From Chloroflexota bacterium (GTDB taxonomy: Bacteria; Chloroflexota; Limnocylindria; Limnocylindrales; CSP1-4), in NCBI GenBank assembly GCA_017860675.1, contig JAGDMV010000137.1, forward strand, positions 1 through 5,207: a DNA stretch of 5,207 bases. Reading direction: 5' to 3'. The notes below the pieces were generated by a model. It searched no databases. It worked only from the letters and a program-made list of their open reading frames with translations, and was not told where the DNA came from. Shown piece by piece: positions 1 to 5,207 of the stretch. Positions within the stretch are counted from its first letter, which is position 1, and the number at the start of each line of letters is the position of its first letter. The translations under genes were made by a program, and so were the position numbers.

Positions 1-1088
1 GCGGCCTCGAAGGCGGCCGTGTCCACGCCGATGGCAGCCTCGAAGGCCTCGTCGTCGCTGACACCCTCTGCGTAGGAGCGGACGAGCGTCACCATCGCGT
101 CGGTGCCGTACGTCCGGATGAGGTAGTCGACGGCCGAGGTGCTGATCCCGTAGGCCTCGTAGAAGAGCTGCGACGTTGTCGGGAACTGGTTCACCAGGGC
201 GTGCAGCGGGATGAGCGTGCCGAGCCGCACCGCCTCGGCGGTGACCGCCCGCCACTCGGGCGTGTAACCGACCGACAGGTAGGTCGCGAGGCCCTCGTTG
301 AGCCATCGCGGCGGCCCGTGGTAGTCGTTGTCGACCGCGGTGGCGAAGACGAGGTGGGTGAGCTCGTGCGGGACGACGTCGGCGACCCAGGGGTCGTCCA
401 CCGCGCCAGGCGCGATGCCGGCGAACATCGTCCGGATGTCGGGGTGGGCCTGGCCGCCGACGTTCTCCCGCGTCCCCGGGCCCATCGCCCCGTACAGGCC
501 CGGCGAGTCGGCGTAGACGAAGAAGTCGACCGGGTCGGTCCACTCGACGCCGAAGAGCGTCGCTGCCTTCCGGACCGCCTCTTCGCCGATCGCGAGGGCG
601 CGGGCGGCGAACGCGTCCGTCCCGTCGTACCAGTGGAGGATGACGAAGTCTCCCTGCTTCGTCCGCCAGTTGTAGCGCTGGTCCTCGACCAGGACCCGAA
701 CCGGCGGCCCGACGCTGACGGTCGCCGAGCCGCCCTCGCCGACCGTCACCCGCCAGCGGGCGGTGATCGGGGTGTTGGGCACGAGCCAGCCGTCCCGGAC
801 GAAGTCCCACTCGAACACGAGCCGCTGCGGCCCGGTCCCGGCCGGGGCGGCCACTTCGCGGACGTAGGGCCCAAGGCTGTCGGGAAGCTCGAGCAGGACC
901 TCGACCCGGGCGGGGCTCGCGGCAAGCGTGACGGGCTGGGTGAAGATGAGCGAGCGGCGAGCGTCGGTAAAGACCGATTCGGCCAGCGGCTGCCCGAATG
1001 CCACGTCGGCGGCACGCACCGGCGCTGCGCCGGCGATCAACGGCAGCAGGACGCCAGCAACGGCTGCGCCCAGCCAGCCGCGCCTCAC
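1..1088 (-). CDS. Secreted gluzincin metallopeptidase, peptidase MA-like family (3' end outside window)
   Basis: This is a predicted zinc metalloprotease acting outside the cytoplasmic membrane. Translation from GTG at 1088 gives 362 codons with no stop before the window edge, so the C-terminus is missing. The N-terminus (MRRGWLGAAVAG, then a hydrophobic stretch to about residue 22, then VRA/AD at 26/27) is a typical signal peptide. Residues about 28-150 are beta-rich and form a poorly conserved N-terminal domain. The catalytic region carries HELTH at 241-245 and RWLNEG at 261-266, with Glu265 as the expected third zinc ligand. This is the gluzincin arrangement (HExxH, then Glu about 20 residues on), and all key residues are present. 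The start is fixed by a GTGA overlap with the upstream substrate-binding protein gene, and a purine run GGGGGA (1094-1099) lies five bases before it. Translation is therefore probably coupled. The substrate is unknown; the peptidase MA assignment is by motif and overall pattern. Confidence 0.85.
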   Translation of the reverse strand, partial: MRRGWLGAAVAGVLLPLIAGAAPVRAADVAFGQPLAESVFTDARRSLIFTQPVTLAASPARVEVLLELPDSLGPYVREVAAPAGTGPQRLVFEWDFVRDGWLVPNTPITARWRVTVGEGGSATVSVGPPVRVLVEDQRYNWRTKQGDFVILHWYDGTDAFAARALAIGEEAVRKAATLFGVEWTDPVDFFVYADSPGLYGAMGPGTRENVGGQAHPDIRTMFAGIAPGAVDDPWVADVVPHELTHLVFATAVDNDYHGPPRWLNEGLATYLSVGYTPEWRAVTAEAVRLGTLIPLHALVNQFPTTSQLFYEAYGISTSAVDYLIRTYGTDAMVTLVRSYAEGVSDDEAFEAAIGVDTAAFEA

Positions 1089-2668
1089 GGCCGTCCCCCG
1101 TCTCTCCAGGCAAGTCCCGCCAGCCGCAGGTCGCCGCTGCCGTTCTCGGCGGCGCCGAGCAGCCCCTCGCGCGACAGCGACCAGTGCGTGCCGTAGCTGA
1201 CGGGGATGACCGGGACCTCGTCGCGGACGACCCGCTCCGCCTCGTCGAATGCCTCTCGCGCGGCTGCCGGGTCGGCCGTGCCCAGGGCGCGTCCGATCGC
1301 GGCGTCGAACGAGGCGTTGGACCAGCGGCCGTAGTTGTTCGCCTCGCCGCTGCCGAGCAGCACCCCGAGGAAGTCGTTCGGGCCCGGGTAGTCCGCCATC
1401 CAGCTGAGCGACCACATCGCCGGCGGGTCGTCGTAGAGGCGCGGGAAGAAGTCCTCGAAGTCCACGGCCTCGTAGGCGACCGACACCCCGAGGTTCTCCT
1501 TCAGCTGGGCCACGACCGCCGCGTCGTAGCCACCAGCGGTGACGAGGGTGACCGCCGGGAGGCCGACTCCGCCGGGGAAGCCGGCCTCGGCTAGGAGGGC
1601 CCTGGCGGCAGACGGGTCGAAGGTCGGGACGAAGTCGGCGTCACTCCGGCCGGGGATGCCGGCAGGGACCATGCTCGTGGCCGGTGCCGCGTCGGCCCCG
1701 TCGGCGAGCGCCACGATCCGGCGCCAGTCCACGGCCTGGGCGAAGGCCCGCCGCACGCGGGCGTCGTCGAACGGCGCCTTCGTCGTTGTGAAGCCGTAGT
1801 AGAAGGTGGTGAACGAGTTCGACTCGCGGAGCGACGGCCCGAGCGCCGCGTCGTAGCTGATCCAGTCGGCGTTGTAGCTCTCGATCGGTGTCCAGTCGAG
1901 GTCGCCGGCGGTGAAGGTGTCAACCGCGCTGCGGCCCTCGAGGCTGGCTACGGCCACGATCGTGTCGATCGCCGGCTTCCCTGCCCAGTAGCGGGGGTTC
2001 GCCTCCAGCTCCAGCTCGGTGCCGCTCCGGTTCACCAGCCGGTAGCCGCCCGATGACACGAAGCCCTGGCCCGCCTCGAGCGCGGCGGCGTCGCGCCCGA
2101 CCCCCGGCGGCACGACGGCCAGGCTGGCCGAGGCGGCAACCAATGGGAAGTCGCCGGCCGGCCGGGTGAAGCGGACCTCGAGCGTCCGTCCGTCGGCGAC
2201 GAGCCCGACGCTGGCCGGATCGGCGTTCCTCCCGCTCACGTAGTCCCGGGCACCCTCCACGTCCAGCAGGAAGGTGGCGAACGGGCCGGGGTTCTGGGGA
2301 TCGAGAAGGCGCAGCCAGCTGCGGACCACGTCCTCCGCCGTCAGCGGCGTCCCGTCCGAGAAGGCGAGGCCATCGCGCAGGGTGAACACGATCCGCCGCC
2401 CGCCGTCCAGGAGCTCCCAGCGCTCGGCCAGCGCAGGGCGCACGACGAGGTCGCTGTCGAGAGCGGTCAGCCGCTCGAAGAGCTGGACGATGACACCCAA
2501 GCTGGTGCTGTCGGAGGCCGCCGCGGGATCGAGCGTGGTCGGATCTCCGAGGAAGATGCGAGCCTCCGACGCGCCGGCCGCCCGGGCGCGGTCGCCGTCG
2601 CCGGTGGCAACCGGCAGCACGGCGGCGAGGAGCGAGGCGGCCACGAGGAGCACGAGCGCGCGGCGCAC
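1085..2668 (-). CDS. ABC transporter substrate-binding protein, family 5 (oligopeptide/dipeptide type)
   Basis: This is a predicted extracytoplasmic solute-binding protein that captures peptides or similar ligands for an ABC importer. The 527-residue product has a signal peptide (MRRALVLLVAASLLAAVLP, possible cleavage after ARA at residue 30). Family landmarks follow: DPTTLDPA at 42-49, an LFERLTALD segment at 63-71, W84, and LRDGLAFSDGTPLTAEDV at 97-114. Near the C-terminus are SWMADYPGPNDFL (about 422-434) and NNYGRWSN (444-451). The length is normal for the family. No lipobox cysteine is visible, so it is not an obvious lipoprotein; it may be released, or held by an uncleaved signal. The frame stays open to an ATG at 2752, but GTG at 2668 is chosen because the signal peptide begins there and a -10 box sits six bases upstream. 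The extra 28 residues would be Arg/Cys-rich and unlike any family member. It overlaps the downstream peptidase gene by four bases. No permease or ATPase gene is in the window, and the ligand cannot be read from sequence. Confidence 0.9.
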   Translation of the reverse strand: MRRALVLLVAASLLAAVLPVATGDGDRARAAGASEARIFLGDPTTLDPAAASDSTSLGVIVQLFERLTALDSDLVVRPALAERWELLDGGRRIVFTLRDGLAFSDGTPLTAEDVVRSWLRLLDPQNPGPFATFLLDVEGARDYVSGRNADPASVGLVADGRTLEVRFTRPAGDFPLVAASASLAVVPPGVGRDAAALEAGQGFVSSGGYRLVNRSGTELELEANPRYWAGKPAIDTIVAVASLEGRSAVDTFTAGDLDWTPIESYNADWISYDAALGPSLRESNSFTTFYYGFTTTKAPFDDARVRRAFAQAVDWRRIVALADGADAAPATSMVPAGIPGRSDADFVPTFDPSAARALLAEAGFPGGVGLPAVTLVTAGGYDAAVVAQLKENLGVSVAYEAVDFEDFFPRLYDDPPAMWSLSWMADYPGPNDFLGVLLGSGEANNYGRWSNASFDAAIGRALGTADPAAAREAFDEAERVVRDEVPVIPVSYGTHWSLSREGLLGAAENGSGDLRLAGLAWRDGGRP

Positions 2669-2674
2669 GGCGCG

Positions 2675-2680
2675 AGTATA
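2675..2680 (-). promoter_or_regulatory. Probable -10 element (TATACT) of a leaderless promoter for the binding-protein/peptidase pair
   Basis: On the minus strand the sequence reads CCCTATACTCGCGCCGTG. TATACT is one base from the TATAAT consensus and stands out in very GC-rich DNA. Only six bases separate it from the GTG start at 2668, so transcription would begin at or next to the start codon and leave no room for a ribosome binding site. That is the usual geometry of leaderless genes in high-GC Gram-positive and related bacteria. No -35 hexamer resembling TTGACA is found at 16-18 bases' spacing; GC-rich sequence with an inverted repeat fills that place. Confidence 0.55.
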
Positions 2681-2686
2681 GGGTGA

Positions 2687-2703
2687 GCGGGCGCGGAGCC
2701 CGC
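2687..2703. repeat. Perfect 6-bp inverted repeat in the promoter spacer region
   Basis: The minus strand reads GCGGGCTCCGCGCCCGC: two perfect six-base arms with a five-base centre, lying six bases upstream of the -10 element. It could be an operator half-site pair or a hairpin. In sequence this rich in G and C such short repeats also arise by chance, so the functional reading is weak. Confidence 0.3.
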
Positions 2704-2773
2704 CGCGGCAGCTCCGGCGGTGGCATGGGCGGCTGCCGCAGCACCGGGGCAAACGCCGCGGCGCCGGACAGGA

Positions 2774-2787
2774 GCGGAGGCCTCCGC
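2774..2787. repeat. 14-bp perfect palindrome GCGGAGGCCTCCGC
   Basis: This is a self-complementary 14-base sequence with no spacer, in the gap between the TrmH gene and the binding-protein gene. It shares the core AGGCCT with a second palindrome at 2819-2828, and the two centres are 43 bases apart, close to four helical turns. It may be a protein-binding site. It lacks a following T-run on either strand, so it does not look like an intrinsic terminator. Confidence 0.4.
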
Positions 2788-2818
2788 ATCACACCGCCGG
2801 GGGAACGATGTGGGCGCG

Positions 2819-2828
2819 AGAGGCCTCT
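2819..2828. repeat. 10-bp perfect palindrome AGAGGCCTCT
   Basis: This is the second AGGCCT-centred palindrome in the same gap. It is extended symmetrically by AG/CT, whereas the one at 2774-2787 is extended by GCGG/CCGC, so the shared exact core is only six to eight bases. A paired operator is possible but not shown. Confidence 0.3.
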
Positions 2829-2831
2829 ACC

Positions 2832-2882
2832 AGCGTTAACGAGGCACCCCCGTCTTCGTTAGGGTCGCGGTGCTACCACGCT
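2832..2882 (-). promoter_or_regulatory. Bulged hairpin with T-box-antiterminator-like sequence, spanning the end of the TrmH gene
   Basis: On the minus strand, AGCGT (2882-2878) pairs with ACGCT (2836-2832), and TAACGA (2861-2856) pairs with TCGTTA (2842-2837). The right arm is continuous. The left arm is broken by a 16-base bulge that contains GGTAGCACCGCG, and the terminal loop is 13 bases. The left arm plus bulge, AGCGTGGTAGCACCGCG, resembles the T-box consensus AGGGTGGNACCGCG but has three extra bases between GTGG and ACCGCG. The loop holds GGTGC, which could pair with GCACC in the bulge, giving an alternative fold. The TrmH stop codon TAA (2861-2859) lies in the stem. No T-tract follows, so a standard intrinsic terminator is unlikely. 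A true T-box also needs a stem I with a specifier loop, which would have to lie inside the TrmH coding sequence, and no aminoacyl-tRNA synthetase gene follows. It may be a degenerate T-box, a structured 3' end, or chance. Confidence 0.3.
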
Positions 2883-3740
2883 CCGGTCGCGCTCGTCGCG
2901 CTGACGCCGCGCCTCGTACAGGAGAACGGCCGCCGTGGCGGCCACGTTCAGCGAGTCGGCCCGGCCGAGCATCGGCAGGCTGATCGCGGTCATGTCCGGT
3001 CCCCGCCATGCCTCCGACAGGCCACGTGCCTCGCTGCCCAGCACGATCGCCGCCGGCCCGGCCAGGTTGGCGTCCGTGTAGGCCCTGGCTCCATCGACGC
3101 GCGCGGCGAACAGGCCGAGCCCAGCTGCCCGCAGCCAGGCCAGGACGGCCTCGACGGGAGCGACGGCGAGCTGCATCGTGAAGACTGTCCCCAGGCTGGC
3201 CCTGATCACGTTCGGGTTCCACGGGTCGATGGGACCGCCGGCGACGATCACCGCGTCGGCGCCGGCGCCGTCGGCACAGCGCATGATCGCGCCGAGGTTG
3301 CCCGGCTTCTCCACCCCCTCCAGCACCACGACCAACGCTCCGGCGGGCAGCGCCAGCGACCCGAGCTCGGCCCCCGGTGGGATGGCGACCGCCACGGGCT
3401 CGCCCTCGCGATCGCCGAACGCCAGCCGCCTCATGGCCGCCGGCTCGAGCCCGACGATCGAGACTCCGGCAAGCCGCAGGGTGTCCGCGATGTCGCGAGC
3501 CTCGCCCGGGGCGCCGCTGCCGAGCAGCCCCGCCGGCACGAATGCCTCCTCGATCGTGAGTCCTCCGTCGAGCGCCCGGGCGATCTCACGCGCCCCGTCG
3601 ACCAGGATCCGCCCGCGCCGGTCGCGCTCGCGCCTCTCACGGAGAGCGGTTGCAGCCCGCAGACGGGGGTTGGCCGGGCTGGCGATCACGGCATCGCGCT
3701 GTGCGCCGGCACCCGGTTCGCCGGTGCCGGGCCCGCTCAC
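2859..3740 (-). CDS. TrmH/SpoU-family RNA 2'-O-ribose methyltransferase
   Basis: This enzyme is predicted to transfer a methyl group from S-adenosylmethionine to the 2'-OH of a ribose in rRNA or tRNA, in the cytoplasm. Residues about 18-120 form the substrate-binding N-domain, opening with VIASPANPRLRA and GRILVDGAREIARAL. The SPOUT catalytic domain shows motif 1 EKPGNLGAIMRCADGAGAD (144-162, Asn148, Arg154), then DPWNPNVIRASLGTVF (172-187), motif 2 VLGSEARGLS (233-242) and motif 3 LPMLGRADSLNVAATAAVLL (255-274), so the cofactor knot is complete. GTG at 3740 overlaps the upstream TGA as GTGA and gives 293 aa. GTG at 3689 gives 276 aa and starts exactly where family homology begins (MIASPANP), so the first 17 Gly/Pro-rich residues are uncertain. 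The last 12 residues, after YEARRQR, look like a non-conserved tail running into the hairpin at 2832-2882. The exact modified nucleotide cannot be told from sequence. Confidence 0.92.
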   Translation of the reverse strand: MSGPGTGEPGAGAQRDAVIASPANPRLRAATALRERRERDRRGRILVDGAREIARALDGGLTIEEAFVPAGLLGSGAPGEARDIADTLRLAGVSIVGLEPAAMRRLAFGDREGEPVAVAIPPGAELGSLALPAGALVVVLEGVEKPGNLGAIMRCADGAGADAVIVAGGPIDPWNPNVIRASLGTVFTMQLAVAPVEAVLAWLRAAGLGLFAARVDGARAYTDANLAGPAAIVLGSEARGLSEAWRGPDMTAISLPMLGRADSLNVAATAAVLLYEARRQRDERDRSVVAPRP

Positions 3741-4606
3741 GGGGCGGCCCGCCCCGCCGGCCAGCGCAGGGCAAGCCCGGCCGGCAGACGGCGACCGTCT
3801 TGCGCCTCGATCTCCAGTCGCTGCACGACCGCCGACTGAGCCGTCTCCGCGCCGAAGGCAGCCCGCACGGGGTCGAGCAGATCGGCGGGCCGAAGCCCGC
3901 TCGCGTGCGCCGTGAGAAGGAGCGCGGGACTGCCCGCGGTGAGCCCGGCGATCGCGTCGAGCAGCGCTCCCAGGCCCGACTCGAGCCGCCATGGATCGCC
4001 ATCGGGGGCGTGTCCATAGGTCGGCGGGTCCAGCACGACCCCATCGTAGCGGCGGCCTCGTCGGAGTTCGCGGCGAGCGAACCCGAGGGCGTCGTCCACC
4101 AGCCAGCGGACCGGCCGGTCGGCCAGGCCCGAGCGAACCGCGTTCTGCCGCGCCCAGACAACGGCAGGCTTCGACGCGTCAACGTGGGCGACCCGGGCGC
4201 CCGCCCGGGCGGCGACGAGGGTGAGCAGCCCCGTGTGGGCGAAGAGGTTGAGCAGGGCGGGTGGCTCGCCGTCGCCCCGCGCCGCCGCCAGCCTGCCCAC
4301 CGCCAGCTCCACCCAGCCGACGAAGGCGATGTGCTCCGGGAAGAGCCCGATGCCGCCCGAGAGCGTGGGGCGCAGCTCGATAGCCAAGCCGGCAGCCTCC
4401 ACCTCCCACGACGACGGGAGCGCCCCGGCTGGCTGCCAGCCACCCGCGCCGCGCCCGTACCGCGCCGACGCCGTCCGCCAGGCGCCGGGATCGGTGAGCT
4501 CGACGCCGACGGCCGCCGGTGCCGGGCGATCGAGCAGGTACGCCCCGAACCGCTCCAGCTTCCGGCCGTGTCCGAAGTCGACCAGCTGGTAGCCGCCGGC
4601 AGACAC
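3737..4606 (-). CDS. Class I SAM-dependent methyltransferase, RlmI-like (probable RNA methyltransferase)
   Basis: The fold is a Rossmann-type methyltransferase related to the catalytic domain of the 23S rRNA m5C methyltransferase RlmI, but without the N-terminal PUA domain. With GTG at 4606 it has 289 residues. The N-terminus YQLVDFGHGRKLERFG (6-21) with DRPAPAA (26-32) is a family signature. LFPEHI (88-93) leads into motif I NLFAHTG (120-126). Acidic Asp143 in VDASK follows, then the Asp171-Asp172 pair in LVDDA and motif IV DPPTYG (193-198). No catalytic Cys of the usual m5C kind is evident, so the target base is open; an rRNA or tRNA substrate is inferred from family and from the TrmH neighbour. 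ATG at 4630 is an alternative start (297 aa) overlapping the upstream gene by 19 bases. I prefer GTG at 4606 because GAGGT lies nine bases before it and homology begins just after. The stop overlaps the GTG at 3740 of the next gene. Confidence 0.85.
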   Translation of the reverse strand: MSAGGYQLVDFGHGRKLERFGAYLLDRPAPAAVGVELTDPGAWRTASARYGRGAGGWQPAGALPSSWEVEAAGLAIELRPTLSGGIGLFPEHIAFVGWVELAVGRLAAARGDGEPPALLNLFAHTGLLTLVAARAGARVAHVDASKPAVVWARQNAVRSGLADRPVRWLVDDALGFARRELRRGRRYDGVVLDPPTYGHAPDGDPWRLESGLGALLDAIAGLTAGSPALLLTAHASGLRPADLLDPVRAAFGAETAQSAVVQRLEIEAQDGRRLPAGLALRWPAGRAAP

Positions 4607-4611
4607 GCCGC

Positions 4612-5207
4612 TCAGACCTCGAGCGCGCATCCGGCCGCGCGGGCGTCCTCGGCGAACGCCTCGAGCGCCTCGTCAGAGGCGGCCGAATCGCGCACGAGGA
4701 CCATCACCCGGCCCAGGCCGAGCTCCCGGAGCGCGGCAAGACGCTCGACGCGGGCCGGGCGATCCTGCATGTCCTCCCACCACAGGTGGCCGGAAACCGA
4801 GAGCGACGCCGGGTCGCGCCCGATCTCCTCGCAGCGCGAGCGGATGACGGGCAGCGCCGCGGCCACCTCGGTCGGGCCCAGGCCGTCGAGGTTCAGCTCG
4901 TCCGCGAAGCGCGCCGCCAGGCGCCAGGTCACGTTCGGGCCGTTTCCGCCGACCATGATCGGCACCCGCGGCTGCTGGAGCCCCTTGGGCTGGTTGATGG
5001 CGCCCAGGACGCTGGCGTGCTCGCCGCCGGCGCTCGCCCGGCCGGGTCCGAGCATGGCGGAGATGACCGCGAGGTGGTCGCGCAGCGCGGCCAGGCGCTC
5101 GCCGATGGGCGGGAAGCCGTACCCGTAGGCGAGCCACTCGTCGCGCTTCCAGCCCGCGCCGATCCCCAGCTCCATGCGGCCGCCGCTGATGACGTCCATC
5201 GTCGAGA
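4612..5207 (-). CDS. LLM-class oxidoreductase, probably F420-dependent (5' end outside window)
   Basis: This is the C-terminal part of a luciferase-like (alpha/beta TIM-barrel) oxidoreductase, a cytoplasmic flavin or F420-dependent hydride-transfer enzyme. The visible 197 complete codons begin inside the barrel at STMDVISGGRMELGIGAGW, the strongly conserved segment that normally follows a leader of about 100 residues, so roughly the first third is missing. Further family landmarks are the YGYGFPPIGERL segment, NQPKGLQQPRVPIMVGGNG (the conserved strand and cofactor phosphate region), and RLAARFADELNLDG. The reading frame is open to the window edge; the first ATG in view at 5199 is internal and is not the start. 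F420 rather than FMN is an inference from similarity to the actinobacterial and Chloroflexota LLM groups; the substrate is unknown. The stop at 4614-4612 lies five bases before the GTG of the downstream methyltransferase, consistent with co-transcription. Confidence 0.88.
   Translation of the reverse strand, partial: STMDVISGGRMELGIGAGWKRDEWLAYGYGFPPIGERLAALRDHLAVISAMLGPGRASAGGEHASVLGAINQPKGLQQPRVPIMVGGNGPNVTWRLAARFADELNLDGLGPTEVAAALPVIRSRCEEIGRDPASLSVSGHLWWEDMQDRPARVERLAALRELGLGRVMVLVRDSAASDEALEAFAEDARAAGCALEV
4616..4620 (-). promoter_or_regulatory. Candidate ribosome binding site (GAGGT) for the RlmI-like methyltransferase
   Basis: GAGGT on the minus strand ends nine bases before GTG at 4606 and sits inside the last codons of the oxidoreductase gene. 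It supports the GTG start over the ATG at 4630, which has no comparable purine motif upstream. The match is short, so support is moderate. Confidence 0.4.

Larger units (their letters stand above)
2669..2858. other. Intergenic region between the RNA-methyltransferase block and the binding-protein block
   Basis: This 190-base stretch separates two minus-strand transcription units. I see no credible gene in it. Frames that stay open here, such as one from ATG at 2792, run on as out-of-frame shadows of the binding-protein gene and give low-complexity Arg/Pro-rich products. It holds the distal half of the bulged hairpin, the two AGGCCT palindromes, and the promoter elements for the downstream pair. 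Confidence 0.7.

Noticed and set aside
201..1196. Long plus-strand open frame (331 codons) opposite the peptidase gene
   Set aside because: The product is low-complexity and rich in Arg, Pro, Gly and Asp with no family pattern. The minus strand here encodes a full signal peptide and an intact HELTH...E zinc site. Long antisense frames are expected at this GC content.
2669..2752. N-terminal extension of the binding protein from ATG at 2752, with four cysteines (PRCCGSRPCHRRSC)
   Set aside because: The extension precedes a normal signal peptide, contains the -10 element, and is unlike any family N-terminus. The cysteines are therefore probably never translated and do not form a lipobox or metal site.
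1920..2792. Minus-strand frame of 290 codons in another phase over the binding-protein gene, starting in the intergenic gap
   Set aside because: It is Arg/Pro-rich throughout and overlaps the clearly conserved family-5 binding-protein frame. It also does not encode the aminoacyl-tRNA synthetase that would be expected after a real T-box.
2832..2882. Intrinsic (rho-independent) terminator for the RNA-methyltransferase operon
   Set aside because: The hairpin is bulged, and the sequence after it (GGTAGAGG on the minus strand) has no T-run.
2808..3839. Plus-strand open frame of 343 codons opposite the TrmH gene
   Set aside because: The minus strand carries all three SPOUT motifs; the plus-strand product has no recognisable motif and crosses the intergenic gap.
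3650..5128. Plus-strand open frame of 492 codons opposite three genes
   Set aside because: It spans the antisense of three separate conserved proteins, is Arg/Pro/Ser/Ala-rich and matches no family that I recognise; it is a shadow frame.
4612..5199. Complete 195-residue LLM protein starting at ATG 5199
   Set aside because: The Met is internal to the conserved VISGGR...GIGAGW region and the frame stays open to the window edge, so the real start lies outside the window.

Overview
The window is very GC-rich (visibly around 70% or more). All five recognisable genes lie on the minus strand, so the biology reads from position 5207 down to 1. Three traits point to a free-living, high-GC bacterium of the Chloroflexota (Limnocylindria-like) or deep Actinomycetota (Thermoleophilia-like) kind: the base composition, GTG starts joined by 4-base GTGA overlaps, and a luciferase-like enzyme of the F420-type branch. 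The exact lineage is an inference and cannot be fixed from this window alone.

Block A (5207 to 2859, minus) is a tightly packed three-gene run. It holds the C-terminal two thirds of an LLM-class (probably F420-dependent) oxidoreductase, a class I SAM-dependent methyltransferase of the RlmI-like type, and a TrmH/SpoU-family RNA 2'-O-ribose methyltransferase. The genes touch or overlap, so they are probably one transcript. Two of the three look like RNA-modifying enzymes.

A gap of 190 bases (2669-2858) follows. It contains no convincing gene but is rich in symmetry. There is a bulged hairpin over the end of the TrmH gene that resembles the antiterminator part of a T-box leader, two palindromes centred on AGGCCT, and a good -10 element with an inverted repeat just upstream of it.

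Block B (2668 to 1, minus) is a translationally coupled pair. The first gene encodes a secreted family-5 (oligopeptide/dipeptide type) ABC-transporter substrate-binding protein, the second a secreted gluzincin metallopeptidase (peptidase MA-like, HELTH plus a downstream Glu) that runs off the left edge. The -10 hexamer lies six bases from the GTG start, so the mRNA is probably leaderless. The pairing suggests extracytoplasmic peptide processing and capture, but no permease or ATPase gene is in view and that link is an inference.

Most of the window is ordinary chromosomal gene content. I see no mobile element, CRISPR array, tRNA or rRNA. The items that most deserve a second look are the T-box-like structure without a synthetase gene, the leaderless promoter, and the coupled binding-protein/peptidase pair.
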